DNA from: an uncultured Acetatifactor sp.
GTDB lineage: Bacteria > Bacillota > Clostridia > Lachnospirales > Lachnospiraceae
Reading direction: 5' to 3'
NCBI GenBank assembly: GCA_934436245.1
Contig: CAKSAM010000006.1
Span: 1 to 64,000 of the forward strand
Length of the DNA stretch: 64,000 bases
The stretch's first letter is position 1. Each line of letters starts with the position of its first letter. Under the pieces are notes generated by a model. That model did not search any database. It was given only the letters and a program-made list of their open reading frames with translations, and had not been told where the DNA came from. Both the position numbers and the translations under genes were made by a program. This document shows, in pieces, positions 17,248 through 25,970 of this stretch.

Positions 17248-19644
17248 ATGGACTTTCAAGAGAGAAAGAAACATGTGATCAAGTCGGAATTTACCAGACT
17301 GAATAAATGGGATGACGAGTCGGAACTGACCGTAAAACAGCAGCGCGTGGAGACAGCGGAGAGAATGGTCAGACAGAAGGAGCAGCAGAGCAGTGCATTC
17401 CGGAAAGAACTGGCAAATTATGACTTCGATCAGGTGCGTGTCTTTGATACGGCCAAGGGAGAGCCTGTGCAGGAGATTACGCCCGCGAAGAAGGCAAAAT
17501 GCCGCAGCCGTCAGGACAGACAGGCAATCGCCAAAGCAAGGATCCCAATCAGACAGCGCGGGATGGCAGAGAAAATCCCGACAGAGCAGCTACAGGAGAG
17601 AGTGGACGGCACCAGTTGCAGGATACAGGGGAGTATTCAAAAGTATATCGAGGATCTGGGGGACAATATGTCATTCCACAGGCAGGTGAAGGGCAGACCG
17701 GATTATGCGGTCATGAAATATTTCTCCGGGATGTCTGACGATCTGGTGGAGGATTACAGTTCGGATGATTACCAGAAGCGGAAAAAATATCTCCGATGGA
17801 TGACGGATGACCTGATGGGGGAGAACGTTGATGCGAATTATTTTACCCCGGAGCTTCTGGCGCAGTCAGGTGGTCTGGTGTATGGGAAGGTTATGCGCTT
17901 CAAGGCGTTCAAGGAAGCCTATGCAGATCCGATCAACAAGCCTTACTTTGACGGACTGAGCAGCATGGAAAAGCAGCTGATCAAGGTGCGTATTCTGGAT
18001 ATGGCGGATTTATATGAAAACGTGCTCCGTTTCCAGTTAAGATGCAGTGGCGTCGATATGGATAACGGAGAATTTCTGAGGAGTGATGCCGAGCTTGCCG
18101 CAAAGCCGGAGGAGCTGCAGGCTGTCCATAACTTCAAGGAAAAGATCGAATACCGGAATGTACAGACCCGGGCAATCATGGCATCCAGCTATATGGCGGA
18201 ACTGACGAAGGAAGAACAGACGCTGGAAGAACAGCAGCAGGAGAGAAAAGAGAGCATTGAACAGGGAGGTGAGCAGGAACTGAAGGGAACCGGACTGACC
18301 GGATTCCTGGTGGGCTATAATCCCAGCACCATGAATGAGATCAGACAGCTTTTCATGGATAATGCGGAGAACTATGAAGCGAATAAGCCGCTGCTGGATC
18401 TGATGGAGCAGGAATTTTTCCGCGTGACTGATGCGGGAAGTGAATACACGAGGCGGACAAGAGCCATTGATGACATCCGGTCGAATGTGGATCCCACAGG
18501 AGCATATGGCACAGTCGCAGAGAAAGAATTTATCAAATTTTTTGCTTCCGAATCAGACAAGATCTCCTTAAAGCAGACCATCATCACGAACCGGTTGAAT
18601 ACATTGCGGGAGGGGATGAAGGCAATCGCAAAGGGCAGGAAGCCGGAAGATGCCAGTGTTAAGAAGGTGATCAAGGAATTCCGGCAGAAGCTGGGCGGCA
18701 AAGGGAATGCCCTGCAGGCACAGGTCGATGAGGCGACGGCAGGATGGACGCAGGCCCGTATGCAGTATCCAGAGGATCCGCAGTTTAAGGCACATGAGCG
18801 TTATACCGGAACCGAAGATCTCAGGCAATATCTGTCGTATCTTACAGGAGAGGAACAGAAAAAATATACCGCACAGCTTAGCAACCGTATCGGACTGGCC
18901 CGTATGCTGAAAGCAGATGTGGATGCAGGAACTATCAAACCGTTGACGCATTGTATTGAGACGAGCAAAGGTAAAATCTCAGGGCTGAATCTCAGTCGAA
19001 TGGTCCCTAATGTGGAGATTCTGACGGTCACTGCCGATATAAGCGCAGAGCAGGCAAGGGAGATGATGCGAAAACTGGCCGCCGGTGAAGAAGGTCCGGA
19101 AGCAACGTTGGAAAAGGACACGGTAACCAGGGAGGGACTGATGGAGTACAAGAATGCTGTCTATAAGCATATCAAGGGACTGGAGAAAAAGTACGGAAAA
19201 ATGCTGACACAGCTTCACCCGGAGGATGTATTGCGCAGGATCAATATCCATGAATTTGCCATGGAAGCGAGACTGGTCCAGGATATGGTCAACCTGACAG
19301 ATAACAATGGTACAGGAATCCAACTGTTTACGGAAGATGAGCAGGATGAGAATTACAAGACAGATATGGATTATAAGGCACTGGCAGCATATTACTTTAA
19401 TGCCATTGGCGCAATCAACAGCTATGTACAGTTTCATCTCGCATATAATCCGAATCCGGAGATCGCGGCATACCAGAACGATGACATGGTCCGGCAGATG
19501 GAGCTGGCCAGACAGTATGAGGACGGCGTGAATGAGGGACCGGCATTGAAATCATCCCAGATGCCTTATTATGCGCAGTCCGTACGACAGCGCTACCAGA
19601 ATAATCCACATCTTCTGAAGCGTCAGGGCTACGGAAGATGGTAG
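17248..19644 (+). CDS. Large cargo-like protein of unknown function, shares a domain with 23981-25801
   Basis: A 798-residue, highly charged, helix-rich protein with no signal peptide or TM segment and no enzyme motif I recognise. Residues about 195-330 are related to a segment of the 606-residue protein at 23981: D-P-I-N-K-P-Y-F-D-G-L (from Asp227), then E-K-Q-L-I-K-V-R-I-L-D-M and an E-E-Q-T-L-E-E-Q-Q-Q-E helix. The C-terminal third is a separate region ending in a short basic tail. AAAGGAGGAG precedes the ATG. Position directly after the ADP-ribosyltransferase and before a GNAT-like gene suggests a second cargo or a loading factor. Confidence 0.7.
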   Translation: MDFQERKKHVIKSEFTRLNKWDDESELTVKQQRVETAERMVRQKEQQSSAFRKELANYDFDQVRVFDTAKGEPVQEITPAKKAKCRSRQDRQAIAKARIPIRQRGMAEKIPTEQLQERVDGTSCRIQGSIQKYIEDLGDNMSFHRQVKGRPDYAVMKYFSGMSDDLVEDYSSDDYQKRKKYLRWMTDDLMGENVDANYFTPELLAQSGGLVYGKVMRFKAFKEAYADPINKPYFDGLSSMEKQLIKVRILDMADLYENVLRFQLRCSGVDMDNGEFLRSDAELAAKPEELQAVHNFKEKIEYRNVQTRAIMASSYMAELTKEEQTLEEQQQERKESIEQGGEQELKGTGLTGFLVGYNPSTMNEIRQLFMDNAENYEANKPLLDLMEQEFFRVTDAGSEYTRRTRAIDDIRSNVDPTGAYGTVAEKEFIKFFASESDKISLKQTIITNRLNTLREGMKAIAKGRKPEDASVKKVIKEFRQKLGGKGNALQAQVDEATAGWTQARMQYPEDPQFKAHERYTGTEDLRQYLSYLTGEEQKKYTAQLSNRIGLARMLKADVDAGTIKPLTHCIETSKGKISGLNLSRMVPNVEILTVTADISAEQAREMMRKLAAGEEGPEATLEKDTVTREGLMEYKNAVYKHIKGLEKKYGKMLTQLHPEDVLRRINIHEFAMEARLVQDMVNLTDNNGTGIQLFTEDEQDENYKTDMDYKALAAYYFNAIGAINSYVQFHLAYNPNPEIAAYQNDDMVRQMELARQYEDGVNEGPALKSSQMPYYAQSVRQRYQNNPHLLKRQGYGRW

Positions 19645-19696
19645 AGCTTCGCAGGGATCCGGAAATTATGACAGGAGATAAAGAGAGGAACAGAGT

Positions 19697-20542
19697 ATGC
19701 AGAATGAGAATGGTATGATCGTATATTGTGCGGCAGACCGGCAGGCAGAGCAGTTAAAGTCACTGCTTCTTCCCATGGCATATCAGGCGTGGAAGGACGG
19801 AGAAGAACCGCTGATCCTGGGTCTTGCGAAGGATCAGACAGCGGTTGGCGCACTGGCAGCGGAACTGGACGAAGGAGCGATCCATGTGATTTCCTTCTAT
19901 GTGGCACCGGAGTACCGGAGACAGGGCGGAGGTACTTTGCTGATGGAGCAGCTGCTGATGATCGCAGAGGATATTGCCGGGGAGGTCATATTTGACTTTA
20001 TTGCCACGGAAAAGGAGCATTTTGAACTGGAATTATTCCTGACCTCATATGGTTTTATAGAGGAGGAACGGTATGGCGAGATCTATGCAACGACTCTTGG
20101 AAAGCTGGGTGAGGTTCCCGTGTTGGCGAAGACGGTAAAGAACGCAGGCACACCGCTTAGCGAACTTGGACCGGTGGAGAAAAACAAAGCGCAGCAGCAG
20201 ATCAGGGAACTGGAGGCTCCTTTCGATGACAGCATTTTTACCGGGGAGAAATTGGATCAGGATATTTCTTTCCTTCATTTTAAGGATCATGTGCCGGATG
20301 GTTTTTTCCTGTGTGAGAAACAGAAGGGAGCCGGATTGATGATCACAGGGGCATGGAACGGTTCCGGTTCACCAATGCTGTTTCTGATGCTGGTGCAGAG
20401 TGCTTTCAGTGCGGCAAAGAAGAAATATCCCGCAGAGACAGGGATCGCTGCACAGGCGGTAAATCCCACGACGCAGAAGCTGATCAGAGAGTTGATGCCG
20501 GAGGCAATGCGTATCTCCCGCTGTTATGTAAGAACGATGTAA
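19697..20542 (+). CDS. Two-domain GNAT-like protein 1
   Basis: A 281-residue protein. The N-terminal half (about 1-130) has GNAT acetyltransferase motif A: I-S-F-Y-V-A-P-E-Y-R-R-Q-G-G-G-T-L-L-M, the acetyl-CoA pyrophosphate loop. The C-terminal half (about 150-281) looks like a second, degenerate GNAT fold lacking the loop and ending in R-I-S-R-C-Y-V-R-T-M. Two paralogs lie at 22212 and 23118. The substrate is unknown. The setting, each paralog group next to a large unrecognised protein, suggests modification or chaperoning of cargo, or self-protection. Confidence 0.8.
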   Translation: MQNENGMIVYCAADRQAEQLKSLLLPMAYQAWKDGEEPLILGLAKDQTAVGALAAELDEGAIHVISFYVAPEYRRQGGGTLLMEQLLMIAEDIAGEVIFDFIATEKEHFELELFLTSYGFIEEERYGEIYATTLGKLGEVPVLAKTVKNAGTPLSELGPVEKNKAQQQIRELEAPFDDSIFTGEKLDQDISFLHFKDHVPDGFFLCEKQKGAGLMITGAWNGSGSPMLFLMLVQSAFSAAKKKYPAETGIAAQAVNPTTQKLIRELMPEAMRISRCYVRTM

Positions 20543-20557
20543 GGGAGGAGAGAGCGG

Positions 20558-22171
20558 ATGATTGACCATACACAGTTAAATCGGAATAAGTCGAAGGAAG
20601 CTACCGTGACAGCTACCATGACGACGACCAAAACCTATGTACAGCAGACGGCAGAGATGTTGGACAGACAGCTTACGCAGACGAGGAGTCCCTATGCCAA
20701 ATTTCTGAATAATCTGTCCACTCCGCCGGACAGCGTACAGGTTCCGGGCACAGCGCAGCTGGATCAGGAGCGCCTTGGCCGCAAGGAGAGAAAGCATCAG
20801 AAGGAGAAATTTGATGCTCTGGGGAAGAAACATACTCTGCTCAATGAAGCGGATATGCGGGAATTGTCACAGAATAAGATGTTTACGAATGCAAACATGC
20901 GCAAGTCGTGGGAGGGATCGAAATACAGACAGTCCGAGGTTACGAACTCTGAAACCATGCGGCAGCTTGCCAACAAGGATTATTCTAACTTCGAGAATGT
21001 ACAGGCAACGTTAAAAAATGTGGTTGCCAGCAAGGAACTTTTGGAGTTCCGGCAAAAGTATCCGGAACTGGCAACAATGGAGAACTACGATGTGAATAGG
21101 CTCGTACAGCGTCTAAAGCGTGAGGGCGGTGTCCAGGCGCTGATGAATCCGGCACTCCGACTGGGACTTTCGCTGGCAAGGAATACGAAGGATCTGCCGG
21201 ATGTTGAGAAGGAGAACTATCGCAGGCTGGATGAGGCCATGTCTACGGAGCTTATGGTGGAAACGCTGATCCATAAGGCGGATGTCAATGATTACAAACA
21301 GCGCCTTACAACGAATTGCGGTGTCCCGGAGGCGGAGGCAGCAGGCGTGGCGGAGGCAGAGATCCGGGCGGCCAATGCACAGCAGATAGAGATCGCCAAG
21401 AGACTCCTGCTGATGCAGTTATCCAATTTCAAGGTCTATGACAAGCAGGGAAATTCCTCCGATTGGAATGCACCGGTGGCTGTGGCGCTGAGCCACTGCC
21501 GGAGAGTAGTACTTACCATGCCGGTAGAGCAGAACAGCCAGGCGGAGAAAGGAATGTGGGACAGTATCTTCCGCTCCGAAAACAATGCGGCGGCAATGGA
21601 TGTACGCAGAGCCGCTTCTACCCACTCTCTGAAACGGCGGAAGATCGGCAGCACCGGACCTACAAAGGAGAAGAAGATCCGAACCGGTAACTTTATCGGA
21701 CAGAGAGGAATGAATGTGGCAATCGGTGGAATCGGTAACAGTGGTATCAGCGGTAAAATGATACGGAACAACGGTTCCTGCGGACATTTTTATTCCATGT
21801 ATAAGGAAAGCAGCAAAGATTCCTACGGTGCAATCCTGTTTGGACTGGAGTCGGATGCAAACGGTGTCATGAACCAGATGGGACACAGGCATAACATAAA
21901 AGCAACGGCGGAGGCGGCGTCCAGTCTGGGCGGTCAGAGAGTGGATGAACTGGGAGCGGACTACGGAGGAAGGCAGTGTGATCTGACCCATATGACTCCC
22001 GGGCAGATTCAGACCTGGATGAATGCGCTGGATCGGAAGATGAAGGAATGGGACAGCGCAGACGGCGGACGTGCGGGCGGAGAAGGTGTCGAGGTGATGA
22101 GAATTCTCGCCGGACAGAAACTTTCTGCGGAAGGCCTCGAACAGTTGAAAAACCGCCTCGGGATATCGTAG
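20558..22171 (+). CDS. Cargo-like protein of unknown function with Thr-rich start
   Basis: A 537-residue soluble protein. Residues 11-30 are Thr-rich (K-S-K-E-A-T-V-T-A-T-M-T-T-T-K-T-Y-V-Q-Q), resembling the start of the protein at 23981. The middle is helical and charged. The last 170 residues are Gly-rich with clustered His and Cys: N-N-G-S-C-G-H-F-Y-S, M-G-H-R-H-N and G-A-D-Y-G-G-R-Q-C-D-L-T-H-M, which look like a compact enzymatic or metal-binding domain. I do not recognise the family. It lies 16 nt after GNAT-like protein 1 and 40 nt before protein 2. GGGAGGAGAG precedes the ATG. Confidence 0.7.
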   Translation: MIDHTQLNRNKSKEATVTATMTTTKTYVQQTAEMLDRQLTQTRSPYAKFLNNLSTPPDSVQVPGTAQLDQERLGRKERKHQKEKFDALGKKHTLLNEADMRELSQNKMFTNANMRKSWEGSKYRQSEVTNSETMRQLANKDYSNFENVQATLKNVVASKELLEFRQKYPELATMENYDVNRLVQRLKREGGVQALMNPALRLGLSLARNTKDLPDVEKENYRRLDEAMSTELMVETLIHKADVNDYKQRLTTNCGVPEAEAAGVAEAEIRAANAQQIEIAKRLLLMQLSNFKVYDKQGNSSDWNAPVAVALSHCRRVVLTMPVEQNSQAEKGMWDSIFRSENNAAAMDVRRAASTHSLKRRKIGSTGPTKEKKIRTGNFIGQRGMNVAIGGIGNSGISGKMIRNNGSCGHFYSMYKESSKDSYGAILFGLESDANGVMNQMGHRHNIKATAEAASSLGGQRVDELGADYGGRQCDLTHMTPGQIQTWMNALDRKMKEWDSADGGRAGGEGVEVMRILAGQKLSAEGLEQLKNRLGIS

Positions 22172-22211
22172 AGATGGAATGCGTGAATGAAATGCGCGGA
22201 ATGGAGACAAG

Positions 22212-23099
22212 ATGACGCAGAACGAAATGGATCAATTACCTGAACTGGAGCTTTACCGTGTGGAGGAAGCGCAGATTATGAAGTATTCCCCTCTGTTTAC
22301 GCAGGAGGCGGTGGCAGAACTGGCGGCAGGCACTGCGATAGGCATGATTGCAGTGGAAGAGAATATTGCCTGTGGGGCAATCTGTATGAAAATCATGGAG
22401 GGGGATCAGGAAGGGATGCTCGACCTGATGAGCCTCTATGTAGTTCCTGAGTACCGCAGAAAAGGAGTTGCCGGGACGCTTTTTCTGGAAATGATGGAGA
22501 ATGTATTTGAGGCGACGGACGGAATCGTGCATTATTGCAGATATGTCGGAGAGAAAAATGCCGGGGGTGTGGAGGAATTTCTCAAGCAGGCGGGCTTTGT
22601 GTTCGAGGAAGAAGAACTGGCGGGATCCTTCCTGATGACTGTGAAGGATCTGCAAAAGGCTCCACTAAATGGATTGCGGGCCAGCCTGCCGGCGGATTAC
22701 CGGATGGTCTCCGTACCGGAGCTGTCTGCACTGGAAAGAAAGAAAATCTTTCAGACCCTTTCCGAGGCAGGGATAGCTTATATGACCGAGGCGGAGCTGG
22801 AGAATGCCTGTCAGGAGATCAGCTATGCGGTCTTTGACGCAAGAAAAGAACTTGCGGCGTGTGCCTTCTTTATGGAGCACGAAAGCAGGCTCTGTCTATG
22901 CCAGTTCTTCATTAAGCCGGGACCGGCAGGGGAAGGTATCAAAATGTTACAGACCTGTGTCCAGAAGGCTGTCGTGCAGTATGGGGAGAAAACGCAGATT
23001 GAGATTCCGATCCTTACGGATTCCTCATTGCGACTGATGGAGAAACTGTTGGGAAAGTGCAGACGCATACCCATGTGCACGGCATATTTTGAAATGTAG
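22212..23099 (+). CDS. Two-domain GNAT-like protein 2
   Basis: A 295-residue paralog of 19697-20542. Motif A reads L-M-S-L-Y-V-V-P-E-Y-R-R-K-G-V-A-G-T-L-F, a good acetyl-CoA loop (R-R-K-G-V-A), within the first 140 residues. The second half lacks the loop and ends R-I-P-M-C-T-A-Y-F-E-M, aligning with the ends of the other two copies. It lies between the 537-residue protein and a third copy. Substrate unknown. Confidence 0.8.
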   Translation: MTQNEMDQLPELELYRVEEAQIMKYSPLFTQEAVAELAAGTAIGMIAVEENIACGAICMKIMEGDQEGMLDLMSLYVVPEYRRKGVAGTLFLEMMENVFEATDGIVHYCRYVGEKNAGGVEEFLKQAGFVFEEEELAGSFLMTVKDLQKAPLNGLRASLPADYRMVSVPELSALERKKIFQTLSEAGIAYMTEAELENACQEISYAVFDARKELAACAFFMEHESRLCLCQFFIKPGPAGEGIKMLQTCVQKAVVQYGEKTQIEIPILTDSSLRLMEKLLGKCRRIPMCTAYFEM

Positions 23100-23117
23100 A
23101 CAGGAAGGAGAACGGCA

Positions 23118-23954
23118 ATGAGGGGATCAATTACACCGGAAAATTTGGAATGGTTTGAATCGTTGATGACGCAGGAAGCGGCGGAACTGATCAAGGAGGG
23201 TGCCCTTGTCTATGCGGTCGGCGTGACAGAGGAGCGGACAAAAACTGCGTGCGGCGCTCTTGTAGGGTATGTAATGGGAGGCTGTTTCCGACTGATTTCC
23301 CTGTTTGTGTCCCCGAAGTACAGGAGGTGCGGCTACGCAAACCTGTTGATTGGTGAGCTTGTGCAGACATGCAGGGAAGAGGGGATCGGAATTGAAGTCT
23401 CCTTCACCGGGGCAGACGCTGAGACGGAGGCACTGACGGAATTTCTCGAGTTCTGGTTCTTCCGGAAGGAGAAGCAGACACAGGGAGAGATCTATGAAAT
23501 TTCTCTGAAGAAAGCCATGCAGTCTGCGTACAGTAAGGAAAGCAGGGCTGTGCATGTGCGCTGCCTGGAGGAGTGTCAGGAGCACATGGTCAGGGAACTC
23601 AGTAAAAGGGCATACGACAGCGATGTTCCTGTTCCTGAGGGAGGTTTTTTCTCACCTTCCATTGACAGACAGATCAGTGTGGTCTATGAACGTGAAAACC
23701 AGATCACAGCCTATCTGCTCTTTGACCATTCCCTTGGGGGGAGACTGACGCTGTGTGCACTCTGTTCTTTTGAAAAAAATCCTATAGCTCTGGCGGAAAT
23801 GATCTTCACGACGATGGCGCTCTGCCGGAAGAAATATTCTGAGGACACGAAATTCTATATGCAGGCAATCAATGAAACGTCAGAAAATCTGATACATAAA
23901 TTATTTCCGGGTGTGAAAGAGGTATCGCATACTTACTATCTGCATTCCAGATAG
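23118..23954 (+). CDS. Two-domain GNAT-like protein 3
   Basis: A 278-residue paralog. Motif A reads L-I-S-L-F-V-S-P-K-Y-R-R-C-G-Y-A-N-L-L-I-G; the R-R-C-G-Y-A loop keeps the glycine but is less standard. The C-terminal half ends V-S-H-T-Y-Y-L-H-S-R, matching the layout of the other copies. It begins 18 nt after copy 2 with AGGAAGGAGAA upstream and is followed 26 nt later by the 606-residue cargo-like protein. Substrate unknown. Confidence 0.78.
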   Translation: MRGSITPENLEWFESLMTQEAAELIKEGALVYAVGVTEERTKTACGALVGYVMGGCFRLISLFVSPKYRRCGYANLLIGELVQTCREEGIGIEVSFTGADAETEALTEFLEFWFFRKEKQTQGEIYEISLKKAMQSAYSKESRAVHVRCLEECQEHMVRELSKRAYDSDVPVPEGGFFSPSIDRQISVVYERENQITAYLLFDHSLGGRLTLCALCSFEKNPIALAEMIFTTMALCRKKYSEDTKFYMQAINETSENLIHKLFPGVKEVSHTYYLHSR

Positions 23955-23980
23955 GATGGAAAAAGACTGGAGGGACAGCT

Positions 23981-25801
23981 ATGTGTGGAACCGATAAAAT
24001 ATTGAACAAGACAAAGACGGGGGAGCAGATACATACCACGACCACGGTGCAAAATGCCGGGGAGGATGCGGCAGCGGCACCTGTACAGGCGGAACAGCCT
24101 GCAGTTGTACAGGAAGTCCGGCAGCAGGAGATCACGGAGGTTCTTCCTATGCGGCATGAGGCAGTGCCGATACCGGTCATTCCTCAGGTACTGCAGAGGA
24201 GGGCGGAGCCGATGCAGCAGCCCGTGCCGGGAGGTCAGTCCTTTAAGCAGAGGCGGAGACAGAAAAAGGAAGATAAAAGGCTCAAAGAGCAGTACGGCGA
24301 GCATGCGGATCATGTTTCTGCCGCTATTAAGCAGCAGCTGGATGAATTAACCGTGGAGAGGGAAGCAGAAATGGCGAGAATGACCTCGCTCAGGGACGAG
24401 GCGGGTCGCAGGAACGTAACGGTTGAGGTAAAAGTCCTCCATAGCTTTATCACAGGCTATAAGACCAATGAGGAGGGGAATCCACTGAATGAGCAGGAGG
24501 TGGAGCGGAAGAGAAAGGACGATGCCTTTCTGGAGGACTACTGTTCCGGTGATCTGCAGCGGCGTCTGCCGCATCTGGAGCGGATGAAGAATGAACTGCT
24601 CAATATCAGACTCAGCCCCGATATGCTGACGGAGACCTACATGGAGAGACATGCGGTCGAATTGTACGATATCGTTGCAAAAATGACCTACTTTGAGAAT
24701 GTGGAGAGGGATCCGATCAATGCGCCATTTTTTGAAAATCTGCCGGCAGTAGAACGGAAGCTGTTGAAATACCGTGTGGCGGACCTCTGCGGAAGCTTTT
24801 CCCATTTGTGGATTTGTATGCTGGCATCCAAGGGGTTCACGATCGCAGGGTCTAAAGCAGAATATACGAATCAAAAAAGTTTCCTTGATGCAATGATAAA
24901 ACAAGAGCCTGCAACGCGGGAACTATTGAAAAATCAGCTTCGCGAGTTGGAACAGAAGGAAGAGGAATTACGGCAGGAAGCACTGATGGAGGAAAGGCAG
25001 CAGGGAATATTGACCTTCAATGAGGCGGTACAGAACAGTATGCCGGAGCCGACACTGGACAAAGCACTCGGAACTGAGGCAGATTACGAGAGTCTCAGAT
25101 CCCTGTTTCATGATGAAATGTATGAAGAAGAGCGTGACGGAGAAATGCTCCGGGTCAAAGGACTGATTGCGTTATCGGACTATGAATTCGAAAAATACGG
25201 GGAATCAAGCGCTTTGCAGGCATTAATGATCCGGCAGAGCGGCACGGAGGCTGCCAAGAGAGATACGAAGCTTCGCGGTAAGTTTTTCCTTGATATTCCG
25301 AAGGACTATGTGCCGCTGTTCCGGAACATGTATGATGCGGGTGTAGATTTTGAGGCGATGGTTCCAAAGTTCAAAAAGGTATCCTGTGGAATGGGAGCTT
25401 ATAGCAGTGGGGGCGGAATTGAACAGGTACATGACAAACTGTTTGCTATTTTTCAGAAATACATAGAAGCTCCCCAGGGGCAGGAATATGTACAGAAAAT
25501 GACATCCATTCTTGAAAACGCAAAGGTATTTGAGGGAAATCGGGAAAATTGTGTAAACTATATTTTGCTGTGCCTGCTGAACAGCTTCGGAGCCAACTTT
25601 GTCGATGTGTCGAACGATGCAGCCTATTATGGCGAGCATGCGCAGGCTGCAAGAATGGTCTGCCGGGAGAGCTGCCGTAATCTGTTGATTCTTCCCAGAG
25701 TTATACAGTTGTCGGGCAAGGCAAAGGAAGATCTTCCGCCGGAGATCGCAAGACTGGGAGAACAATACAGACAGCTGGTTCAACAGTTAAGTCAGAAATA
25801 A
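23981..25801 (+). CDS. Cargo-like protein of unknown function, shares a domain with 17248-19644
   Basis: A 606-residue soluble protein. It begins with a Thr tract (N-K-T-K-T-G-E-Q-I-H-T-T-T-T-V-Q) and a Pro/Gln/Glu-rich, disordered-looking stretch to about residue 85, then a basic patch (Q-R-R-R-Q-K-K-E-D-K-R). Residues about 215-345 match the 798-residue protein: D-P-I-N-A-P-F-F-E-N-L (from Asp244), E-R-K-L-L-K-Y-R-V-A-D-L and a Glu/Gln-rich helix. The C-terminal 170 residues are unrecognised. It is the last gene before the terminator at 25889. CTGGAGGG precedes the ATG. Confidence 0.7.
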   Translation: MCGTDKILNKTKTGEQIHTTTTVQNAGEDAAAAPVQAEQPAVVQEVRQQEITEVLPMRHEAVPIPVIPQVLQRRAEPMQQPVPGGQSFKQRRRQKKEDKRLKEQYGEHADHVSAAIKQQLDELTVEREAEMARMTSLRDEAGRRNVTVEVKVLHSFITGYKTNEEGNPLNEQEVERKRKDDAFLEDYCSGDLQRRLPHLERMKNELLNIRLSPDMLTETYMERHAVELYDIVAKMTYFENVERDPINAPFFENLPAVERKLLKYRVADLCGSFSHLWICMLASKGFTIAGSKAEYTNQKSFLDAMIKQEPATRELLKNQLRELEQKEEELRQEALMEERQQGILTFNEAVQNSMPEPTLDKALGTEADYESLRSLFHDEMYEEERDGEMLRVKGLIALSDYEFEKYGESSALQALMIRQSGTEAAKRDTKLRGKFFLDIPKDYVPLFRNMYDAGVDFEAMVPKFKKVSCGMGAYSSGGGIEQVHDKLFAIFQKYIEAPQGQEYVQKMTSILENAKVFEGNRENCVNYILLCLLNSFGANFVDVSNDAAYYGEHAQAARMVCRESCRNLLILPRVIQLSGKAKEDLPPEIARLGEQYRQLVQQLSQK

Positions 25802-25888
25802 CACGGTGCTTTTTCCTGTGAGCAGGGTACAGCTGTCTATGGAAAGTGACAGTCGTGCTTTGATTTGTTGCGCATAGAGATTTATGCA

Positions 25889-25920
25889 GAGGAAGCATCG
25901 TGTGATGCTTCTTTTGTTTT
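25889..25920 (+). terminator. Intrinsic terminator of the injection-system block
   Basis: A perfect 8-bp stem GAAGCATC / GATGCTTC (25892-25899 and 25904-25911) with a four-base loop, followed by TTTTGTTTT. A-U and G-U pairs extend it slightly. It is the only strong intrinsic terminator I noticed in the first 25.9 kb. Confidence 0.85.
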
Positions 25921-25970
25921 GCCCTTTACGTTGCATTTAAAAGATGAGAACGAGAAAGGAGAATTAGACT

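Noticed and set aside
22212..23954. One GNAT gene split in two by a frameshift
   Set aside because: Each frame has its own start, ribosome binding site, GNAT loop and full two-domain length, so these are true paralogs.
25801..25970. M-box magnesium riboswitch before mgtE
   Set aside because: A terminator of the previous block occupies most of the spacer and only about 50 nt remain, too short for an M-box.
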